Assembly: GCA_030152105.1 (NCBI GenBank)
Contig: JASLIH010000352.1
Coordinates: 1 to 11,211 of the forward strand
DNA: 11,211 nt
Reading direction: 5' to 3'
From: Actinomycetes bacterium
Lineage (GTDB): Bacteria > Actinomycetota > CALGFH01
This document shows, in pieces, positions 5,697 through 10,366 of this stretch. Under the pieces are notes generated by a model. It was not told the DNA's origin, did not search any database, and saw only the letters and a program-made list of their open reading frames with translations. The stretch's first letter is position 1. Every line of letters begins with the position of its first letter. Made by a program: the position numbers and the translations under genes.

Positions 5697-6799
5697 AGCT
5701 CGCCGGGGTCGAGCTGCGGCGGGTCGCGCTCCCGCTGGTGTCGCCGTTCCGGACCTCGTTCGGGGTCGAGCGTGACCGGGACGTGCTGCTGGTCCGGGCC
5801 GTCACCGACAGCGCCGAGGGCTGGGGGGAGTGCGTGGCCGCGGCCGAGCCCCGCTACTCCTCGGAGTACGCCGACGGCGCCGCCGACGTGCTGCGCCGGT
5901 TCCTGGTCCCGGCCGTGGCCTCGGTGGGGGACCTCGACCCCGAAGCACCCGGCGCGGCCATGGCCTTCGTGAAGGGGCACCGCATGGCCAAGGCGGCCCT
6001 GGAGCTGGCCGTGCTCGACGCCTGGCTGCGGGCCAGGGACGAGCCGCTGGCCCGTTTCCTTGGCGCGACCCGCGACCGGGTCCCGGCCGGGGTGTCGGTC
6101 GGGATCATGGGCTCGGTGCCCGAGCTGCTCGACGCGGTCGCTCACTATCTCAATCAGGGATATCTCCGTATCAAGCTGAAGATCGAGCCCGGCTGGGACC
6201 TGGAGCCTGTGGCGGCGGTGCGCGAGCGCTTCGGCGACGAGGTCCTGCTCCAGGTGGACGCCAACGCCGCCTACACCGTGGCCGACGCCGGCCACCTCGC
6301 CGGGCTGGACCGGTTCGGGCTGCTGCTGATCGAGCAGCCGCTGGCCGAGGACGACCTGCTCGGCCATGCCGAGCTCGCCCGGCGTCTGGAGACCGCGGTC
6401 TGCCTCGACGAGTCGATCACCTCGGCCAAGCTGGCGGTCGACGCGGTCGGCCTCGGCGCCTGCCGGATCGTCAACGTCAAGGCCGGCCGGGTCGGCGGCT
6501 ACCTGGAGGCCAGGCGGCTGCACGACGCCTGCCGGGAGCTGGGCGTGCCCCTGTGGTGCGGCGGGATGCTGGAGACGGGGATCGGCCGGGCCGCCAACGT
6601 CGCCCTGGCCGCCCTGCCCGGCTTCACCCTGCCCGGCGACACCTCGGCCTCTGACCGCTACTACCGCCAGGACCTGACCGCCCCGTTCGTGCTCAGCGAC
6701 GGCCACCTCGAGGTCCCGGCCGGCCCCGGGATCGGGGTCGAGCCCCTCGGCGAGGTCCTGGAGGAGCTGACCACCTCGGTCGAGTGGATCCCGGCCTGA
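5693..6799 (+). CDS. menC: N-succinylamino acid racemase / o-succinylbenzoate synthase family (enolase superfamily)
   Basis: Member of the MenC/NSAR group of the muconate-lactonising subgroup of the enolase superfamily, 368 residues, cytoplasmic, Mg-dependent. The N-terminal capping domain opens MKLAGVELRRVALPLVSPFRTSFG with the GWGECV and SSEY segments. The barrel shows the KxK motif RIKLK (159-163, Lys 161 and Lys 163), metal ligands Asp 189 (QVDAN), Glu 214 (LIEQP) and Asp 239 (LDES), and the opposite catalytic Lys 263 (NVKAGRVGG). These numbers and the length agree with what I recall for the Amycolatopsis N-acyl/N-succinylamino acid racemase. Many such proteins also have o-succinylbenzoate synthase activity for menaquinone. 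The absence of other men genes here and the coupling to an acyltransferase favour the racemase role, so the symbol menC reflects family only. The ATG overlaps the upstream stop. Codons 150-159 form a small AT-richer patch just before the KxK motif. Confidence 0.93.
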   Translation: MKLAGVELRRVALPLVSPFRTSFGVERDRDVLLVRAVTDSAEGWGECVAAAEPRYSSEYADGAADVLRRFLVPAVASVGDLDPEAPGAAMAFVKGHRMAKAALELAVLDAWLRARDEPLARFLGATRDRVPAGVSVGIMGSVPELLDAVAHYLNQGYLRIKLKIEPGWDLEPVAAVRERFGDEVLLQVDANAAYTVADAGHLAGLDRFGLLLIEQPLAEDDLLGHAELARRLETAVCLDESITSAKLAVDAVGLGACRIVNVKAGRVGGYLEARRLHDACRELGVPLWCGGMLETGIGRAANVALAALPGFTLPGDTSASDRYYRQDLTAPFVLSDGHLEVPAGPGIGVEPLGEVLEELTTSVEWIPA

Positions 6800-6800
6800 G

Positions 6801-6824
6801 GTGGCCAGCCCTCCGTCAGGCCAC
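6801..6824. terminator. Hairpin between convergent racemase and protease genes
   Basis: GTGGCC (6801-6806) pairs perfectly with GGCCAC (6819-6824) across a 12-base loop. It fills the 27-base gap between two convergent stop codons, so it could serve both strands as a terminator. No T-run is present on either side. Confidence 0.45.
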
Positions 6825-6826
6825 AG

Positions 6827-7897
6827 CTAGAGCAACGTCAGCCCAAAGGTGCTGAGGGCCTCGCCCACCGGCTGGAAGAAGCTGCGGAAGCCCGCCTGGC
6901 TGCAGCCGCCGACCGTCCCGCCCGAGGTGATGCCCTGGGCCAGGCTGCCGGCGTACAGGGCGCCGCCGCTGTCGCCCGGCTGGGTGCAGACGTTGGTCCG
7001 GGTCAGGCCGGAGACGGTGCCTTCGGCGTAGTTCACGGTGACGTTGTAGGCCTGGACGGTGCCGCAGGTCGTGCCCGTGGTCGACCCGGTCTTGCAGGCC
7101 GAGGAGCCGACCGGGACCCGGCCGGCGCCGGTGATGTCACGGAAGGCGCCGTTGTGGAGCACGCCGCCGCGCGGGTCCAGGGCGGCCGGGCTGCTGATCC
7201 GGATGGCCCCGTAGTCGTTGCCGGGGAAGCTGGAGGCGGCCACCGGGCCAATCGTCTGCCCGCTGGAGGTCGTCCAGTTGCCACCCAGGTCGGTGCAGTG
7301 GCCGGCCGTGAGCACGTAGTTGCGACCGCTGCCGCTGCGGGTGTTGAACCCGGCCGAGCAGCGCGACCCGCCGTGGTAGATGGCCTGGCCGCCGTAGAAG
7401 GCCTGGGTGTGGACGGCCGGGGTGCGCTCGACCCGGACCGCCGGCCCGAACGACCGGGCCTTGGCCACGAAGGCCGCGCCCGCTCCGGCGGGGACGCTCA
7501 CCAGCACGGTGTTGGAGGCCAGGTCGACCCCCCAGCTGGCCCCGACCGGGGCCGTGCCGGCGGTGTCGAGGGCGGCCTGGACCCGCTGGAGGCTGGCGCT
7601 GGTGCGGGTGACCAGCCTGGGAGTCGCCCCGGCGGCCCGGACCTGGGCGGCCGCCTCGCCGCCGAGGACGTTGACGGTCAGCCGGCCCGAGGAGTCCAGG
7701 TAGGCACCGGCCCCCTGGGCCCCGAGGGCCCTGGTCAGCCGGTCGGCCGTGGCCGCCGGGTCCGCGCCACGGGCGCCCGCGCTCGTGGGGGCGGCGACGG
7801 CCGCCGGGGCGACCAGCAGCGCCGCCACCGCCAGCAGCAGGCCGAGGACGAGCAGCCGGATGTGGCCGCTGGGACGGGAACGAAGGGATGGCGACAT
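6827..7897 (-). CDS. Secreted chymotrypsin-like (S1, streptogrisin-type) serine protease precursor
   Basis: Extracellular serine endopeptidase, 356-residue pre-pro-protein. The signal peptide is basic residues (RSRPSGHIR) followed by a hydrophobic core at about 14-34 and a likely cleavage near AVAAP (33-37). A pro-region of about 130 residues follows; its YLDSSGRLTVNV (66-77) and WGVDLASNTVLVSVPAGAG (122-140) resemble streptogrisin propeptides that act as folding chaperones and are removed. The mature domain begins around 165. The catalytic triad is His 200 (LTAGHC), Asp 228 (GNDYGAI) and Ser 310 (QPGDSGGALY). Six cysteines suggest three disulfides: 180/201, 268/278 and 304/332. The start is the ATG at 7897, six bases after a perfect AGGAGGT; the open frame runs further upstream but only through the leader. 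It has its own strong promoter and a long leader. Substrate preference cannot be assigned. No chitin-binding or other C-terminal domain is attached. Confidence 0.95.
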   Translation of the reverse strand: MSPSLRSRPSGHIRLLVLGLLLAVAALLVAPAAVAAPTSAGARGADPAATADRLTRALGAQGAGAYLDSSGRLTVNVLGGEAAAQVRAAGATPRLVTRTSASLQRVQAALDTAGTAPVGASWGVDLASNTVLVSVPAGAGAAFVAKARSFGPAVRVERTPAVHTQAFYGGQAIYHGGSRCSAGFNTRSGSGRNYVLTAGHCTDLGGNWTTSSGQTIGPVAASSFPGNDYGAIRISSPAALDPRGGVLHNGAFRDITGAGRVPVGSSACKTGSTTGTTCGTVQAYNVTVNYAEGTVSGLTRTNVCTQPGDSGGALYAGSLAQGITSGGTVGGCSQAGFRSFFQPVGEALSTFGLTLL

Positions 7898-7903
7898 TGC
7901 CCC

Positions 7904-7910
7904 ACCTCCT
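7904..7910 (-). promoter_or_regulatory. Strong Shine-Dalgarno of the protease gene
   Basis: AGGAGGT on the minus strand with a 6-base spacer to ATG 7897. It is the strongest ribosome site in the window and fixes the protease start against the longer open frame reaching to 8014. Confidence 0.85.
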
Positions 7911-7920
7911 GGGGTGCCGT

Positions 7921-7976
7921 CGGGACGGGGGAGTGACACGGGCCGGGGGACACGTGCCGTCCCGGTCGGTGACCGG
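7921..7976 (-). promoter_or_regulatory. Two overlapping hairpins in the protease mRNA leader
   Basis: One stem pairs CGGGACGG (7921-7928) with CCGTCCCG (7957-7964), a perfect 8 bp. A second pairs CCGGTC (7962-7967) with GACCGG (7971-7976), a perfect 6 bp with a 3-base loop. They share bases 7962-7964, so both cannot form fully at once. The first stem ends 10 bases before the Shine-Dalgarno. This could be an attenuation or translation-control leader, or simply chance pairing in GC-rich DNA. No known riboswitch family was recognised. Confidence 0.35.
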
Positions 7977-8021
7977 AGGCCCACGACGGGGCCAGACGGG
8001 ACGACTCGACACAAACCGTAC

Positions 8022-8030
8022 TTCTTAGAA
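8022..8030. promoter_or_regulatory. Inverted repeat at the predicted protease transcription start
   Basis: TTCT and AGAA arms surround a single central base at 8026, which is also about where transcription from the promoter at 8035-8063 should begin. A position over +1 suits a repressor operator. The repeat is short and AT-rich, so chance is possible. Confidence 0.3.
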
Positions 8031-8034
8031 AATG

Positions 8035-8063
8035 CTTATAAAACTATCGAGACACGCTGTCAA
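8035..8063 (-). promoter_or_regulatory. Near-consensus housekeeping-sigma promoter of the protease gene
   Basis: On the minus strand, TTGACA (8063-8058) and TATAAG (8040-8035) are separated by exactly 17 bases: a perfect -35 and a 5/6 match to the -10, with optimal spacing. Transcription should start near 8026, giving a leader of about 130 bases before ATG 7897. The -35 box contains the TGA stop codon of the upstream methyltransferase gene, so the promoter is wedged against the end of that gene. The stretch 8011-8067 is the most AT-rich part of the window. Confidence 0.8.
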
Positions 8064-8860
8064 GACAGACGGCGGGTGCCGGTGGCCGCCCAGGCCCGGG
8101 CGACCAGCGGGATGGCGCCGTCGCCGGGTGTCGCCAGCCGCCTCCGCAGCTCCTCCCGCAAGGCCGCGCGTCGCGGCTCGTCCAGCGACATGGCGTAGCC
8201 GGGGGCCGGGCCCTGGCCGCCGAGGAACGGACCCCAGTAGTCGTCGAAGTTCGCGAACCTGGTCGCCACCTCGATCGGGCGCACGCCGACGTCGGCCAGC
8301 CCGCCGTCCCGGAACAGGCGGCCGAGCGGCTCCGGCTGGCACAGGCTGAAGCGGCGGCCCTCGTCCAGCTCGGCCGCGGCCGGGTCGAGCGCGGCCGCGG
8401 CGTCCCAGAAGTGGCGGATAAGCTCCATCCGCCCGGCGTAGTCCCAGACATAGGCGGCCACCCGGCCCCCGGGCCGGACGACCCGGGCCATCTCCCGCAC
8501 GGCCAGGACGGGGTCGGGCACGAAGTTCAGCACCAGCCCACTCACCACCGCCGCGAACCGGGCGTCGCCGACCGGCAGCCGGCGGGCATCGGCGGCCACA
8601 AACCGGGCACGGCCGTCCAGCTGGGCCCGAGCGTGGGTGAGGAAGCCGGCCGACGGGTCGGCGCCCACCACCAGGGCCGGGTCGGCCGTCTCGAGGACGG
8701 CCTGGCTCAGGGCGCCGGTGCCGCAGCCAAGGTCCAGCCAGGCGGCGCCGCCGGCGACCTCGAGCCCGGCGACGAACTCGGCGGCCACCAACCGGCTCCA
8801 GCGGCCGACGTAGGGCTCATAGGCCTTCCCGACCGCCCACACATCCGCCGGCCCGGCCAT
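8060..8860 (-). CDS. Class I SAM-dependent methyltransferase (Methyltransf_11 / UbiE-like)
   Basis: Predicted SAM-dependent methyltransferase of 266 residues, cytoplasmic, acceptor unknown. The N-terminus VWAVGKAYEPYVGRWSRLVAAEFV (7-30) is the usual lead-in of this group. Motif I is WLDLGCGTGALSQAVL (41-56), strand 2 ends VVGADPS (64-70), then FVAADARRLPV (87-97), strand 4 FAAVVSGLVLNFVPDP (102-117), and the post-motif RVVRPGGRVAAYVWDYAG (126-143) is typical of the Methyltransf_11 family. The C-terminal half (FSLCQPEPLGRLFRDGGLADVGV, FDDYWGPFLGGQGP) is as seen in generic actinobacterial methyltransferases. The ATG at 8860 overlaps the stop of the upstream P-loop gene as TGATG, so translation is coupled. 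The stop codon lies inside the -35 box of the protease promoter. It is not closely similar to the methyltransferase at 4003-4761; the two share only the SAM fold. Confidence 0.9.
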   Translation of the reverse strand: MAGPADVWAVGKAYEPYVGRWSRLVAAEFVAGLEVAGGAAWLDLGCGTGALSQAVLETADPALVVGADPSAGFLTHARAQLDGRARFVAADARRLPVGDARFAAVVSGLVLNFVPDPVLAVREMARVVRPGGRVAAYVWDYAGRMELIRHFWDAAAALDPAAAELDEGRRFSLCQPEPLGRLFRDGGLADVGVRPIEVATRFANFDDYWGPFLGGQGPAPGYAMSLDEPRRAALREELRRRLATPGDGAIPLVARAWAATGTRRLS

Positions 8861-9486
8861 CAGCGGCGAGGGATGACGACCCGTCGCAGGCGGTCGGCGG
8901 CGGGGCGGTCCACAAGGCGGACCGAGCGCCAGCCCTCGGCCCGGAGGCCGGACGGGTCGGGGTCGCCGGGCCCCGGCACCTCGGTGGCGGCGGGAGCCGT
9001 GAGGGCGGTGCGGAGCTCGTGCCAGCTGTGCCAGTGGGTGGCGAAGGCGGAGCGGCGCAGGGCGCGGCGGCGGCGGCGCTGGCCCTCGAGGGCGACCCTG
9101 GCCGGGACGTCGAGGAACAGCAGGTGGCCGGTGCGGCCGAAGCGGTCGGCCAGGCGGGCCAGGAGGCGGCGGCGCCAGCCGCGGGTGCCGGTGTCGTGGA
9201 CGACCAGGCCCGAGCGACCCGGCAGGGCGAGCAGCACCCGGAGGAAGTGCTCGGCGTGGACCAGCGGGCGCCACCACCGGTACGGGGCGCGGCCAAGGAG
9301 GCGCTGGTACCTGGCCCGGATCGGCTCGGGGTCGAGGACCAGCGACTCGGGGGCGTCGACGCGCGCGAGCAGGGTCGTCTTGCCAGCGCCAGGGACGCCG
9401 GCCACGACCAGCAGGGCGGCCGGGGGCAGGCGCAGCACCGGCGGGATCACCGGGACGTCGCGCTCGGGCGCCTCGAGCTTCATCAT
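8860..9486 (-). CDS. P-loop NTPase, AAA_33 / small-molecule kinase-like
   Basis: Predicted ATP-dependent kinase-like protein of 208 residues, cytoplasmic, substrate unknown. Strand 1 and Walker A are LLVVAGVPGAGKTTLLARV (25-43; Lys 36, Thr 37). The next acidic position is LVLDPEPIRARY (49-60), a place where kinases of this group bind the acceptor. LVVHDTGTRGWRRRLLARLA (94-113) and HLLFLDVPARVALEGQRRRRRALRR (121-145) fit the Walker-B-like strand and an arginine-rich lid. The C-terminus is variable (PGPGDPDPSG) and ends RRVVIPRR. Two adjacent ATGs (9486, 9483) could start it; 9486 is chosen because a -10 box lies 7 bases upstream. The open frame runs on to 10401, but that extension is antisense to the lipoprotein gene. 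It is coupled to the methyltransferase by a TGATG overlap. Zeta-toxin or phosphotransferase-type roles are conceivable but not shown; no antitoxin is visible. Confidence 0.82.
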   Translation of the reverse strand: MMKLEAPERDVPVIPPVLRLPPAALLVVAGVPGAGKTTLLARVDAPESLVLDPEPIRARYQRLLGRAPYRWWRPLVHAEHFLRVLLALPGRSGLVVHDTGTRGWRRRLLARLADRFGRTGHLLFLDVPARVALEGQRRRRRALRRSAFATHWHSWHELRTALTAPAATEVPGPGDPDPSGLRAEGWRSVRLVDRPAADRLRRVVIPRR

Positions 9487-9493
9487 GGCGGCG

Positions 9494-9499
9494 ACGATA
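9494..9499 (-). promoter_or_regulatory. Predicted -10 box (TATCGT) of the kinase/methyltransferase operon
   Basis: On the minus strand TATCGT is followed by 7 bases and then ATG 9486, again the leaderless layout. The -35 region is weak and falls on one arm of the stem-loop at 9505-9521. Confidence 0.5.
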
Positions 9500-9504
9500 G
9501 CGAG

Positions 9505-9521
9505 TCCGGCGGAAAGCCGGA
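9505..9521. promoter_or_regulatory. Perfect inverted repeat in the divergent intergenic region
   Basis: TCCGGC (9505-9510) and GCCGGA (9516-9521) flank GGAAA. It lies in the 57-base gap between the divergent kinase and lipoprotein genes and covers the expected -35 of the minus-strand promoter. It could be a shared operator, or a hairpin in the lipoprotein mRNA leader. Confidence 0.35.
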
Positions 9522-9543
9522 GTAAAGGGCGCGAGGTGCTCTG

Positions 9544-10266
9544 TTGCCTGGACGGCGCTCCAGGGTCGCGGTCGCCCTCCTGACCGTGGTCACCAGCTGG
9601 GCCGGGACCGGATGTGGCGGGTCGGGGCCGGCCCTGGTCGACTCCTCGACCACCCGGCCGGTGCCGACCGCCACCCTGGCCAGCTCCTCGACCCGGCCCC
9701 AGACCACGGCCCTGCCGACCACCCAGGGGATCCCGACCACCACGGGCCGGGTCCCGCTCACCACCGGGCAGACGGGCCCGGCCGGGGCGCCGCTGACCTT
9801 CCGGCACCTGACCATCCGGCTCGCCAAGGGCTGGCGGGCCGGCGGCGGCGGCGACCACGTCGAGGTGGCGACCGGCCGGGCCTGCCGGCGCAGCGCCGGC
9901 GGGGTCGACTGCCCCGGGTTCCTGCTGCTCGGGCCGACCCAGATCGCCATCGCCAGCGAGCTCGCCCCGTTCGACCCGGACAAGGTCTGGCACCCGGGCA
10001 CCGGGGTCGAGGGCTGCCCGGAGGACCGCGACGGCCTGGCCGAGGTGACCCCGACGGTTCCGACCAGGCAGAGCACGGCCAAGGTCGGCGGCAAGGACGC
10101 CGTCTACCGCGAGTGGCGGATCGGCTGCGTCGACGCCCGCACCGGCAAGCCCAGGACCAGCTACACCCAGCGGGTCTGGTACCTGAAGCGGTCCGGGATC
10201 CTGGTGGTGGACGAGTGGTCGACCCCGGCCCTGGGAGCGGTCCTGGCCGCCGGCCGGTTCGGGTGA
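9544..10266 (+). CDS. Putative lipoprotein with Thr/Ser/Pro-rich stalk, unknown function
   Basis: I do not recognise a family. The 240-residue product starts MPGRRSRVAVALLTVVTSWAGTGCGGSG: a basic n-region, a hydrophobic stretch at 8-20 and Cys 24 followed by GGSG, as in lipoproteins. The lipobox (AGTGC) is atypical because a large aliphatic residue is missing at -3. Residues about 33-80 are a Thr/Ser/Pro-rich stalk that would span the cell wall. The globular part (83-240) has four cysteines (114, 123, 158, 195), compatible with two disulfides outside the membrane, and ends in LVVDEWSTPALGAVLAAGRFG. The start must lie after the in-frame TAA at 9523; the TTG at 9544 with GAGG 7 bases upstream (9533-9536) is the best choice, although TTG is a rare start. 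It is divergent from the kinase operon and is followed by the GntR gene on the same strand after 100 bases. Confidence 0.72.
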   Translation: MPGRRSRVAVALLTVVTSWAGTGCGGSGPALVDSSTTRPVPTATLASSSTRPQTTALPTTQGIPTTTGRVPLTTGQTGPAGAPLTFRHLTIRLAKGWRAGGGGDHVEVATGRACRRSAGGVDCPGFLLLGPTQIAIASELAPFDPDKVWHPGTGVEGCPEDRDGLAEVTPTVPTRQSTAKVGGKDAVYREWRIGCVDARTGKPRTSYTQRVWYLKRSGILVVDEWSTPALGAVLAAGRFG

Positions 10267-10294
10267 CGGCGGCCAGCTGACGGCATCCGCATGA

Positions 10295-10305
10295 TCACGC
10301 CGTGA
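10295..10305. promoter_or_regulatory. Candidate operator (TCACG-C-CGTGA) upstream of the GntR gene
   Basis: A perfect 11-base inverted repeat, TCACG and CGTGA around one central C, sits 9 bases upstream of the -10 box at 10315 and overlaps the -35 position. A repressor bound here would block the promoter, so autoregulation by the GntR protein is plausible. Confidence 0.4.
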
Positions 10306-10314
10306 CCGCGACGA

Positions 10315-10320
10315 TATGCT
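10315..10320 (+). promoter_or_regulatory. Predicted -10 box (TATGCT) of the GntR-type regulator
   Basis: TATGCT fits TANNNT. The -35 at optimal spacing (10292-10297, TGATCA) is a 3/6 match. Transcription would start near 10327, giving a leader of about 40 bases that contains AGGTGG (10351-10356) before the start codon. Confidence 0.45.
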
Positions 10321-10366
10321 TCCATCTGCGCGGCGAACGATTGACGTGAAAGGTGGGCTTCCGGTG

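Noticed and set aside
8861..9277. N-terminal extension of the second methyltransferase
   Set aside because: It overlaps the P-loop NTPase gene out of frame and is Pro/Arg-rich; the TGATG junction at 8858-8862 marks the real start.
8860..9486. P-loop protein as a zeta-type toxin
   Set aside because: No epsilon-like antitoxin gene adjoins it, and its downstream partner is a methyltransferase; the shared P-loop alone is insufficient.
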